From positions 36,565 through 100,564 of the forward strand of contig NZ_AYZI01000004.1 in assembly GCF_001436645.1 (NCBI RefSeq): a stretch of 64,000 nucleotides of DNA, read 5' to 3'. The position numbers and the translations under genes were made by a program. Below are positions 54,583-62,426 of the stretch, in pieces. The notes below the pieces were generated by a model. It saw nothing but the letters and a program-made list of their open reading frames with translations, was not told the DNA's origin and ran no database searches. This DNA is from Fructilactobacillus florum DSM 22689 = JCM 16035 (lineage in GTDB: Bacteria > Bacillota > Bacilli > Lactobacillales > Lactobacillaceae). Position 1 is the first letter of the stretch, and each line of letters starts with the position of its first letter.

Positions 54583-56298
54583 ATGAAAAAAAATATTAAA
54601 ATCATTCCTTTAGGAGGAGTGCGCGAAGAAGGTAAAGACTTATTTGCGATTGAAGTTAATGATCAAAGTATCTTTATTTTAGATTGCGGTTCTAAATTTC
54701 CCCTTGATGAAATGCTGGGAATTGATTTTGTGATTCCAGACTTTACTTACATTCGCGAGAATGCTGATAAGGTTGTGGGGATCTTTTTAACGTCCGGACA
54801 CTTGGATTCCATTGGAGCACTGCCTTACCTTTTGAGTGAGTTTGATGTGCCAGTCTTTGGTACTGATTTAACCATCAGACTAGCCCGTCACCTGATCAAA
54901 CAACATCATGATAGTCGAAATTTTGATAATTTCCAGGTAATTAATGAAAAAAGTGAAATTGTGTTTGATGATGGGACGATTACCTTTTTCTCTGTAACGC
55001 ACTCGATCCCAGATGCGATGGGAATTGCTTTAAAAACAGATCAGGGAACGGTTGTCTACACCGGCGATTTCAAATTTGACCAAACAGTTCCGGCTGATTA
55101 CCAAACTGATTTTCCAGCAATTATCGGCACTGGCAAAGAACGAGTTTTAGCACTACTTGCTGATGCTAGAAATGCTGAAGCACAGGGGCAACTGGCCGAA
55201 GAACGAGCAGTACAGGCTTATCTAAGTGATACCTTTGAATTTCAAGATAGTCGACTGGTGCTCACCTGTATTGCTGAAAACTTGTTGCGGTTGCAAGAGA
55301 TTTTTAATGCGGCGGCTGCGAGTGAGCGAAAAATTTATTTTGCAACTGAGCACGGGCAGACAATCTTTAAAATTGCGCAACAAGCTGGCAAATTAAAGCT
55401 ACCTGATCCAAAGATTATTATCAAATCAGCCCAAGAATTAGCTAAACTTGATGATGGTCAGATCATTATTTTGCATTTGGGTCAGCCGGGCGAAGCAATG
55501 CGTTCCCTGGCAAGAATGGCGAATCAGCATGATCCACACGTTCAGATTGAAACGGGGGACCTGGTACTGCTAACCACTGCTCCTTATCGTTCGATGGATA
55601 ACGCCTGGGCTAAGACACGTGACTTGGTTTATCAAGCTGGCGGAACGGTTACTAGTGTTACTGAAGCATTGACGGTTGCTGATGATGCTACTCGTAGCGA
55701 TTTACAGTTAATGTTGGGAATGGTAAAGCCGGATTACTTTTTGCCAGTACAAGGTGAATATCGCCAACTGGCAGCAGCAAAAGAGGCTGCGCTGGTCAGT
55801 GGATATCAGGATGATCAGATTTATTTAGCAGCAAAGGGTGATCGGCTTCAGTTTGATGATCAGGGACTCACTCTTGGTGAGGCGGTTCCAGCAGCCGATA
55901 CGATGATCGATGGGATTGGAGTTGGTGATATTGGAAACATTGTCTTGCGGGATCGAAATGTTTTATCACAAGACGGTGTCTTTATTGCAGTCGTTACTAT
56001 TGATCGTAAGAAGCGGCGGATTGTTGAAAAGCCTAAAATCACATCACGCGGGTTCATCTATAATCGTGCCCATCATAAATTATTGAAGGATGCTAGCGAC
56101 TTAGTAATTAAAACGGTAGAAAGTAACCTTGATAATCAGGATTTTGATTGGTCTCATTTGAAACAGGATGTCCGAGAAAAATTAAGTTCCTTTCTCTACA
56201 AAAAAACTGATCGGCGGCCGGTAATTTTACCCGTGATCATGGAAGTTAATCAACATCATCGGCGCAGTAAAGCCAATAAAAAGAAAAAGAATGATTAA
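54583..56298 (+). CDS. rnjB: Ribonuclease J2
   Basis: RNase J2 is the paralogue that forms a complex with RNase J1. The 571-residue protein keeps the beta-CASP/MBL layout (IIPLGGVREEGKDLFAIEV, GDFKFDQ, VQGEYRQL, TSRGFIYNR). The metal-binding motif is degenerate: S71-G-H-L-D-S76 replaces HGHEDH, losing two histidines. Bacillus RNase J2 is also altered here and is a poor nuclease, so this protein may be chiefly structural. GAGGTG lies upstream. It is followed by a TPR-like gene. Confidence 0.93.
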   Translation: MKKNIKIIPLGGVREEGKDLFAIEVNDQSIFILDCGSKFPLDEMLGIDFVIPDFTYIRENADKVVGIFLTSGHLDSIGALPYLLSEFDVPVFGTDLTIRLARHLIKQHHDSRNFDNFQVINEKSEIVFDDGTITFFSVTHSIPDAMGIALKTDQGTVVYTGDFKFDQTVPADYQTDFPAIIGTGKERVLALLADARNAEAQGQLAEERAVQAYLSDTFEFQDSRLVLTCIAENLLRLQEIFNAAAASERKIYFATEHGQTIFKIAQQAGKLKLPDPKIIIKSAQELAKLDDGQIIILHLGQPGEAMRSLARMANQHDPHVQIETGDLVLLTTAPYRSMDNAWAKTRDLVYQAGGTVTSVTEALTVADDATRSDLQLMLGMVKPDYFLPVQGEYRQLAAAKEAALVSGYQDDQIYLAAKGDRLQFDDQGLTLGEAVPAADTMIDGIGVGDIGNIVLRDRNVLSQDGVFIAVVTIDRKKRRIVEKPKITSRGFIYNRAHHKLLKDASDLVIKTVESNLDNQDFDWSHLKQDVREKLSSFLYKKTDRRPVILPVIMEVNQHHRRSKANKKKKND

Positions 56299-56342
56299 GA
56301 ATGGGGTTTCTAACCCGATTCTTTTTTAATAAGGTGGAGCAA

Positions 56343-57245
56343 ATGACTGATTCTCAACTTAAACTTTTAAAAAAAGCAGAAACTGATTATCGACGAAAGA
56401 ACTATTCAGCAGCGGTGGTGGGCTTTTCGCAGTTATATAACGAGCTAGAAGTGGTGCCCGATCCGGTCGTAGTCGGATTGACATCAAGTTTGTTAGCGGT
56501 TAAGCGTCCTAATGAAGCTGCTCAAATTGTGGATGATCACTTTTCATTTTTTAGTCAGCATCAATTGAGCTTGTTGGTTCAGACGCTACTACAAGCTCAG
56601 CGGTTGCTCGACGTGCAGTTGTTAAAGCAGTACGTAACAGATACCGAGCAAATCAAATTAAACGAACAATTAGCCGCAGCTGAAACAAGGGCGACAAAAG
56701 ATGCTACCGTCCAACGGGTGGCTCGCCAGTTTAAACATCTAGGTGCTGTAGAAATTCCACAACAACAAGCAATTGTACAACAGGCGGAACGCTTGCCACT
56801 AAAACTTTATCGGGCGGGGGTTGAGGTTAATTTACAAGATGCCGATGTTAGCCCGGTTTGGCGTGCACAAATGTTAAATAATCTAATGCGGTTAAAAGTT
56901 ACCAATCCAGTTTCCTTTCGCTTTTTGGATAACAAACTTTATCAGGCAACTCCAGCCCAGCTGCAAGATGTGAGTGAAACGGTAGTGGCACAAATCCTTG
57001 AGCAACAACTACAGGATCAGTTTGGTCAAAAAGATCCAATTGAAGTTCAACAACTTCAACAAATGATCCAAACAGTATTACAACTCTTGTTTCCGTTTGT
57101 TGATCAAATCATCCATGACCCCGCCCAATGGTTCACGGTGTTTACGAAGATGCAGGAGCCAGATTTTGATATTCAGACAGTGGCTACTGAAATTCGGCGT
57201 TGGTTACTTCCAATCGAACAAATTTTGCAAGCGTTGGTAAATTAG
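56343..57245 (+). CDS. Unknown helical-repeat protein (TPR-like)
   Basis: This soluble, Gln- and Leu-rich, all-helical protein has 300 codons. The N-terminal KLLKKAETDYRRKNYSAAVVGFSQLYNEL resembles a TPR unit, and the rest looks like further degenerate helical repeats (VQRVARQFKHLG, LKLYRAGVEVNL, VVAQILEQQLQDQFG). No enzyme motif is visible. I chose ATG 56343 with AAGGTGGAG upstream; ATG 56301, 3 nt after rnjB, has no ribosome site. It lies between rnjB and tuf, a spot where lactobacilli often carry a TPR gene. Confidence 0.72.
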   Translation: MTDSQLKLLKKAETDYRRKNYSAAVVGFSQLYNELEVVPDPVVVGLTSSLLAVKRPNEAAQIVDDHFSFFSQHQLSLLVQTLLQAQRLLDVQLLKQYVTDTEQIKLNEQLAAAETRATKDATVQRVARQFKHLGAVEIPQQQAIVQQAERLPLKLYRAGVEVNLQDADVSPVWRAQMLNNLMRLKVTNPVSFRFLDNKLYQATPAQLQDVSETVVAQILEQQLQDQFGQKDPIEVQQLQQMIQTVLQLLFPFVDQIIHDPAQWFTVFTKMQEPDFDIQTVATEIRRWLLPIEQILQALVN

Positions 57246-57263
57246 GAAAATAAGACTTTTGTG

Positions 57264-57292
57264 TTTACAAATATTTATCGAGTAGCTATAAT
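57264..57292 (+). promoter_or_regulatory. tuf promoter P1
   Basis: TTTACA (57264) and TATAAT (57287) are spaced by exactly 17 nt, 125 nt before the tuf start. Confidence 0.8.
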
Positions 57293-57307
57293 TAACAAGT
57301 GAATTCT

Positions 57308-57337
57308 TTGGACTTGGCGGGCTTTATTTTTTATAAT
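57308..57337 (+). promoter_or_regulatory. tuf promoter P2
   Basis: TTGGAC (57308) and TATAAT (57332) are spaced by 18 nt. A further TATAAT at 57345-57350 lacks a good -35. Tandem promoters suit a very highly expressed gene. Confidence 0.7.
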
Positions 57338-57416
57338 AATGTAGTATAATTAATTATAAGGATGCTTTGGCGTCAAACCAAAGAAAGTCTTACGAAAATA
57401 ATAGGAGGGTTTCATA

Positions 57417-58604
57417 ATGGCAAAAGAACATTACGAAAGAACTAAGCCCCACGTTAATATTGGTACGATTGGCCATATTGACCACGGGAAGACTACTTTA
57501 ACGGCAGCAATTACGAAGGTTTTATCAGAAAAGGGCTTGGCTAAAGCTGAAGATTTTGCTGATATTGATGCTGCACCAGAAGAAAAAGAACGTGGTATTA
57601 CAATCAATACTGCTCACGTTGAGTATGAGACTGAAAAACGTCACTATGCTCATATTGATGCTCCTGGACATGCCGATTATGTTAAAAACATGATTACCGG
57701 TGCTGCCCAAATGGATGGTGCCATTTTGGTTGTAGCTGCAACTGATGGTCCAATGCCTCAAACCCGTGAACACATTTTGCTAGCTAAGCAAGTTGGAGTT
57801 GACTACATCGTGGTCTTCTTAAACAAAACTGACATGGTTGACGATGAAGAGTTAATTGACTTGGTTGAAATGGAAGTTCGTGACCTCTTATCCGAATACG
57901 GTTATGATGGTGACAATATTCCGGTTATTCGTGGATCAGCTTTGAAGGCTCTTCAAGGGGACAAAGAAGCTGAAGACCAGATCATGGAATTAATGGATAC
58001 CATTGATGAGTACATTCCAACACCAGAACGTGATGAAAACAAGCCATTCTTGATGCCAATCGAAGATGTCTTTACGATTACTGGTCGGGGAACGGTTGCT
58101 TCTGGACGAATCGATCGTGGAACTGTAAAAGTCGGCGATGAAGTTGAAATTGTTGGGTTAGTTCCTGATGTATTGAAGACGACTGTAACTGGATTGGAAA
58201 TGTTCCGCAAGACCCTTGACGTTGGTGAAGCTGGTGACAACATTGGTGCTTTGCTTCGTGGTGTTAACCGTGATCAAGTTGTTCGTGGACAAGTTTTGGC
58301 TGCTCCTGGTTCAGTTCAGACTCACCAGAAATTCAGTGCCGAAGTTTATATCATGACCAAAGAAGAAGGTGGACGTCATACTCCATTCTTCTCAAATTAC
58401 CGTCCTCAATTCTACTTCCACACCACTGATGTTACTGGTGTAATTGAATTAGATAAAGGAACTGAAATGGTAATGCCTGGTGATAACGTTACTTTCCATG
58501 TGGAATTAACTAAACCAGTTGCCATCGAAAAAGGTACTAAGTTTACTATTCGTGAAGGTGGTCACACCGTTGGTGCCGGTACAGTTACGGAAATCCAAGA
58601 CTAA
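57417..58604 (+). CDS. tuf: Elongation factor Tu
   Basis: EF-Tu carries aminoacyl-tRNA to the ribosome. The 395-residue GTPase has G1 [10 protein letters not shown], the ERGITI switch I, G3 [10 protein letters not shown]4 NKTDMVDD and G5 GSALKAL, then the two beta-barrel domains ([31 protein letters not shown]). GGAGGG precedes the ATG. Codon use is strongly biased towards preferred codons, unlike its neighbours. It stands outside the rpsL-fusA operon, which is usual in lactobacilli. Confidence 0.98.
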   Translation: MAKEHYERTKPHVNIGTIGHIDHGKTTLTAAITKVLSEKGLAKAEDFADIDAAPEEKERGITINTAHVEYETEKRHYAHIDAPGHADYVKNMITGAAQMDGAILVVAATDGPMPQTREHILLAKQVGVDYIVVFLNKTDMVDDEELIDLVEMEVRDLLSEYGYDGDNIPVIRGSALKALQGDKEAEDQIMELMDTIDEYIPTPERDENKPFLMPIEDVFTITGRGTVASGRIDRGTVKVGDEVEIVGLVPDVLKTTVTGLEMFRKTLDVGEAGDNIGALLRGVNRDQVVRGQVLAAPGSVQTHQKFSAEVYIMTKEEGGRHTPFFSNYRPQFYFHTTDVTGVIELDKGTEMVMPGDNVTFHVELTKPVAIEKGTKFTIREGGHTVGAGTVTEIQD

Positions 58605-58615
58605 TAGTAATTTTC

Positions 58616-58650
58616 AAAAGATTGAAGAGGTTGCTCTTCAATCTTTTTTT
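58616..58650 (+). terminator. Terminator after tuf
   Basis: The stem AAAAGATTGAAGA/TCTTCAATCTTTT with a short loop is followed by a T-run. Confidence 0.92.
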
Positions 58651-58669
58651 GTTGCAAATGGGTAAAATG

Positions 58670-58698
58670 TTTACATTTAAGAGCCCGTACGGTAGAAT
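58670..58698 (+). promoter_or_regulatory. Trigger factor gene promoter
   Basis: TTTACA (58670) and TAGAAT (58693) are spaced by 17 nt. The expected transcript starts near 58705, about 55 nt before the tig start. Confidence 0.75.
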
Positions 58699-58721
58699 TA
58701 AGGATGTATATTAATTACTTG

Positions 58722-58743
58722 AATGGGAATACTCCCCATTCAT
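58722..58743 (+). promoter_or_regulatory. Hairpin in the tig 5' leader
   Basis: TGAATGGG and CCCATTCA can form an 8-bp stem with a seven-base loop, ending five bases before the GGAGG site of tig. Its closeness suggests effects on ribosome access or mRNA stability. Confidence 0.5.
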
Positions 58744-58758
58744 GTTGGAGGATTTAAA

Positions 58759-60075
58759 ATGGCAGAATGGAATAAAAAAGATGGCAACAAAGGTGAGTTA
58801 ACTTTTAAAATTGATTTGGATAAGATTAAAGAAGGCCTTGACAAAGCTTTTAATAAAAATAAAAAGTCAATTAAGGTTCCTGGTTTCCGTAAAGGGAAAG
58901 TTTCTCGACAAGTTTTTAATCAGTTATACGGAGAAGAAACCTTATACCAAGATGCATTGAACATTCTTTTGCCTGATTCATACGCAGGAGCAGTTGCTGA
59001 CGCTGGGATTGAAGCAGTTGGTCAACCTGAAATCAACGTTGAATCAATGGAAAAGGGCAAACCTTGGGTTTTAAAAGCAGTAGTTAGTGTTAAACCAGCG
59101 GTTGAGTTAGGAGAATATAAAGGAGTCGAGGTTCCAAAACAAAATACGCGGGTATACAAAAAGGACATCGATGAAAAGCTTGATAGCATGCGCAAATCGC
59201 AAGCTGAGTTAGTTCTAATTGATGGAGCTGCTAAAAAGGGTGATACTGTTACCATTGATTTTAAAGGCACTGTTGATGGGAAGGCTTTTGAAGGCGGTGA
59301 AGCCACAAACTATTCGCTTGAATTAGGTTCTGGTTCGTTTATTCCTGGTTTTGAAGATCAGTTGATTGGTAAAAAAGCTGGTGACGACGTCGATGTTAAG
59401 GTCACTTTCCCTGAAGATTACCAGCAAAAAGATTTAGCTGGTAAAGCAGCTGTCTTTGCAACGAAAGTACATGAAGTCAAAGAAAAACAGCTTCCTCAGC
59501 TTGACGATGATTTTGCCAAAGATGTTGACGAAGATGTCGATACTTTAGACGAATTAAAAGAAAAACTAAAAAAAGAGCTTAAGGAACAAAAAGAATCAGC
59601 TGCACACGATGAAATCCAAGCCGCTGCCGTGACCGCAGCAACTAAAAATGCAACTGTCAAGGATATTCCACAAGTGATGTTAGATGAAGATATTCAACGT
59701 CAAACGGATCAATATCTAGCCGGCTTACAACAACAAGGCATTTCGGCTGACATGTACTTCAAGATGACTAACACAAGTAGTGATGATTTGAAGCAACAGT
59801 TTTCTAAAGATGCTGACGAACGAGTTAAAACCAGCTTGGTTTTGGAAGCCATTGTTAAAGCAGAAGCAATTAAACCTTCTGATGAAGAAATTAATCAAGA
59901 AGTTAAAAATTTGGCAGATCAATATGGCATGAAAGAAGCAGCAGTTCGTGGGGCACTCTCTGATGAAATGTTGAGTCATGATTTGGCGATTCAAAAAGCA
60001 GTTGATTTGATCGTGGATAATGCTAAACTAATTACTCCAGAAAAAACTGAGGCTAATGACCAAGCCAGCAAATAA
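58759..60075 (+). CDS. tig: Trigger factor
   Basis: Trigger factor is the ribosome-bound chaperone with a PPIase domain. The 438-codon protein has the N-terminal ribosome-binding domain with the GFRKGKVSR signature (the GFRxGxxP loop), an FKBP-type PPIase domain (KKGDTVTIDFKGTVDGKAFEGG, ELGSGSFIPGFEDQLIG), and a long helical C-terminal domain with many K, E and Q. I chose ATG 58759 with GGAGG upstream; an ATG at 58723 lies in the leader hairpin. It is followed by clpX, as in many bacteria. Confidence 0.96.
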   Translation: MAEWNKKDGNKGELTFKIDLDKIKEGLDKAFNKNKKSIKVPGFRKGKVSRQVFNQLYGEETLYQDALNILLPDSYAGAVADAGIEAVGQPEINVESMEKGKPWVLKAVVSVKPAVELGEYKGVEVPKQNTRVYKKDIDEKLDSMRKSQAELVLIDGAAKKGDTVTIDFKGTVDGKAFEGGEATNYSLELGSGSFIPGFEDQLIGKKAGDDVDVKVTFPEDYQQKDLAGKAAVFATKVHEVKEKQLPQLDDDFAKDVDEDVDTLDELKEKLKKELKEQKESAAHDEIQAAAVTAATKNATVKDIPQVMLDEDIQRQTDQYLAGLQQQGISADMYFKMTNTSSDDLKQQFSKDADERVKTSLVLEAIVKAEAIKPSDEEINQEVKNLADQYGMKEAAVRGALSDEMLSHDLAIQKAVDLIVDNAKLITPEKTEANDQASK

Positions 60076-60092
60076 ATTTTAAGATATGGATC

Positions 60093-60130
60093 AAAGGGTC
60101 TCTCAACGCTTATCGTTGCGACCCTTTTTT
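60093..60130 (+). terminator. Terminator after tig
   Basis: AAAGGGTC pairs with GACCCTTT, with an inner AACG/CGTT, and is followed by T-rich DNA. Confidence 0.85.
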
Positions 60131-60190
60131 GTAATAAGGCTTCTTTAGCGAAAAAAACTAATTTTTATGCTAACGTGTTGGAGCAGTAGC

Positions 60191-60226
60191 ATGAAATTAG
60201 CTGATAAGGAGAATTTAAATGTTTGA
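60191..60226 (+). CDS. Eleven-codon upstream ORF overlapping the clpX start
   Basis: ATG at 60191 opens a short frame ([11 protein letters not shown]) whose TGA stop at 60224-60226 lies just past the clpX ATG at 60219. It has a good ribosome site of its own (GGAG, 7 nt upstream). The internal AAGGAG within it is the clpX ribosome site. It could couple or control translation of clpX. No peptide function is implied. Confidence 0.5.
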   Translation: MKLADKENLNV

Positions 60227-61502
60227 CAATAGTGATCCGGATAAACAAATTGCCTGCTCGTTTTGCGGGAAAACGCAAGATCAGGTTAAAAAAATTGTTG
60301 CTGGTCCAGGAGTCTATATCTGTAATGAATGCATTGATTTATGTAAGCAGATCATTGACGACGAAAAAACGCAAGCTCAATCGGAAGAAATCAATGTTTT
60401 AACCCCGCAACAGATTGTCACGAAACTTAATGACTATGTGATTGGTCAGACGGATGCGAAAAAAACACTTGCAGTGGCTGTCTACAATCACTATATGCGG
60501 ATTAAAGAATTGTTGCGGACTGAATCGGATGCAACGGACCGCATTACACCTGATTTTCCGGAATTAGAAGCGGATACTGAAATTCAAAAAAGTAATATTT
60601 GTATGATTGGTTCAACTGGATCAGGAAAAACTTACATCGCTCAAACGCTAGCTAAAATTATCAATGTCCCGTTTGCAATTGCTGATGCAACTACATTGAC
60701 AGAAGCTGGCTACGTCGGGGAGGATGTCGAAAATATTCTGCTTAAGTTATTGCAGAATGCTGATTACGATGTGGAACGCGCTGAACATGGAATTATCTAT
60801 ATTGATGAAATTGATAAGATTGCCAAAAAGAGCGAAAATGTTTCGATTACCCGAGACGTATCCGGTGAAGGAGTGCAACAGTCGCTGCTTAAGATTTTGG
60901 AGGGGACCGTTGCCAATGTTCCACCAAAGGGTGGTCGGAAAAATCCACAGCAAGAATTTATTAAAATTGATACCAAAGATATTTTGTTCATTGTTGGAGG
61001 AGCGTTTCCTGGGATTCAAGAGATTGTGAAGCACCGCTTAGGCGATCAAACCATCGGGTTTAATTCTAAACATGCGGTCACTAAAGCAATGAATGAAAAC
61101 GTAATGCAGTCAGTTATTCCAGAGGATTTGATGAAATTTGGCTTGATTCCTGAATTTATTGGAAGACTACCAATTTTGACCATTCTGAACACTCTGACGG
61201 AAGCTGATCTAGTTCGTATTTTAACGGAACCGAAAAATGCACTGGTCAAACAGTATCAAAAACTGTTTGCGCTGGAAGGGGTTAAGTTATCTTTCGAACC
61301 AGATGCATTGCGAGCGATGGCTAAAGAGGCAATCGCCCGCCAAACGGGAGCTCGGGGATTACGTTCGATTATTGAAAATGCGATGCGGGACATTATGTAC
61401 ACGCTTCCTAGTCGAGATGATGTTTCTGAAGTTATCATTACGAAAGCAACTGTCGTCAAGCAGCAGGAACCTCGGATCATCTTGAAAACTCCTGCCAAAT
61501 AA
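60219..61502 (+). CDS. clpX: ATP-dependent protease ATP-binding subunit ClpX
   Basis: ClpX is the AAA+ unfoldase of ClpXP. The 427-residue protein has the N-terminal zinc domain (CSFC...CNEC), Walker A GSTGSGKT (about 131), pore loop GYVGED (about 166), Walker [10 protein letters not shown] (about 190), and sensor segments. The usual RKH pore loop (GGRKHP) here reads GGRKNP. The ClpP-contact IGF loop appears as TIGFNSK. SD AAGGAG lies 8 nt before ATG. Substrates probably include Spx, delivered by SpxH encoded at 5347. It follows tig and precedes engB, the common order. Confidence 0.97.
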   Translation: MFDNSDPDKQIACSFCGKTQDQVKKIVAGPGVYICNECIDLCKQIIDDEKTQAQSEEINVLTPQQIVTKLNDYVIGQTDAKKTLAVAVYNHYMRIKELLRTESDATDRITPDFPELEADTEIQKSNICMIGSTGSGKTYIAQTLAKIINVPFAIADATTLTEAGYVGEDVENILLKLLQNADYDVERAEHGIIYIDEIDKIAKKSENVSITRDVSGEGVQQSLLKILEGTVANVPPKGGRKNPQQEFIKIDTKDILFIVGGAFPGIQEIVKHRLGDQTIGFNSKHAVTKAMNENVMQSVIPEDLMKFGLIPEFIGRLPILTILNTLTEADLVRILTEPKNALVKQYQKLFALEGVKLSFEPDALRAMAKEAIARQTGARGLRSIIENAMRDIMYTLPSRDDVSEVIITKATVVKQQEPRIILKTPAK

Positions 61503-61527
61503 TGCTTAGCTTTAGCGGAGGTAAATT

Positions 61528-62130
61528 ATGAAAGTGACCGATGTACAACTAGTGATGAGTGCCGTTTCGCCCGCTCAATATCCAACGACTGGTTACCCAG
61601 AAATCGGGTTTTTAGGTCGATCCAATGTCGGTAAATCATCTTTAACGAATGTCTTGATTGAAAGAAAAGACTACGCTCATACTTCTGGGCAGCCGGGTAA
61701 AACCCAGACCCTTAATTTTTACGAATTAAATCACAAATTATACTTTGTGGATGTGCCCGGCTATGGTTATGCCAAAGTTTCAAAACAAGCACGTGAAAAA
61801 TGGGCAGAGATGATTGAAACCTATCTAACCCAACGTTCCACCTTAGCGGGGGTCGTTAACTTGATTGACAGTCGACATGCTTTGAGTGATTATGATCGGC
61901 AAATGCATGATTGGTTAGCTTACTATCAGATTCCGACTTTGTACGTGGCAACTAAAATGGACAAGTTAGCTAAAAGTAAGGTCAAAGCTCAGGCAAAAGA
62001 TTTGCAACAGCAATTACACTTAACCGCTGATCAGTCGCTGGTCATGTTTTCAGCTAAAACTAAACAGGGGGCTCCGGAAATCTGGAACTGGATTACGGAC
62101 CAAACAAAAAATCAGCTGCAACGCAGCTGA
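61528..62130 (+). CDS. engB: Ribosome biogenesis GTPase EngB (YsxC/YihA)
   Basis: EngB acts in 50S subunit assembly. The 200-residue protein has G1 GRSNVGKSSL, the switch I TSGQPGKTQT, G3 DVPGYGYAKV, G4 TKMDK and G5 FSAKTKQG. GGAGG precedes the ATG, 25 nt after clpX. A terminator overlaps the 3' end. Confidence 0.95.
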   Translation: MKVTDVQLVMSAVSPAQYPTTGYPEIGFLGRSNVGKSSLTNVLIERKDYAHTSGQPGKTQTLNFYELNHKLYFVDVPGYGYAKVSKQAREKWAEMIETYLTQRSTLAGVVNLIDSRHALSDYDRQMHDWLAYYQIPTLYVATKMDKLAKSKVKAQAKDLQQQLHLTADQSLVMFSAKTKQGAPEIWNWITDQTKNQLQRS

Positions 62131-62136
62131 TTTTAT
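62108..62136. terminator. Terminator at the engB end
   Basis: AAAATCAGCTGC pairs with GCAGCTGATTTT around loop AAC. It overlaps the last codons of engB and serves the convergent small gene too. Confidence 0.8.
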
Positions 62137-62139
62137 AAT

Positions 62140-62313
62140 TTATTGGTTGTTTTTGTGATGAAATAAATGGTGCTTCTTTTTTTGTTCGTCAATCTCTGAT
62201 GATTTAGGTGCGGGTTTCAAAAAATCAGTGCGCTGATTATTTTTAGGATTAATTTTGGCAAATTTGTTTAGCATCTCGTCGAGATCGTTTTGTTTATTAA
62301 TATGCAGTCCCAT
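62140..62313 (-). CDS. Small unknown protein
   Basis: This 57-residue polar protein has an N-terminal segment GLHINKQNDLDEMLNKFAKI with a short helix and a very basic, His-rich C-terminus (EQKKKHHLFHHKNNQ). I chose ATG 62313, which has AAGGAG 8 nt upstream on the reverse strand; the frame open to 62361 lacks such a site. The DLDEML-NKFA stretch is faintly like small streptococcal SPJ_0845-type proteins, but I do not trust this. It lies between engB and uvrC on the opposite strand. Confidence 0.6.
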   Translation of the reverse strand: MGLHINKQNDLDEMLNKFAKINPKNNQRTDFLKPAPKSSEIDEQKKKHHLFHHKNNQ

Positions 62314-62426
62314 AAGATCACTCCTTTCGTTCATCATACCAAAAAGCAACTTGACTGTCATTTAATATACAAAGCAGCTGTGGTTAACTATAATTTAAAC
62401 ATAGGCTGGGTGAAAGGAGAAAGTCG

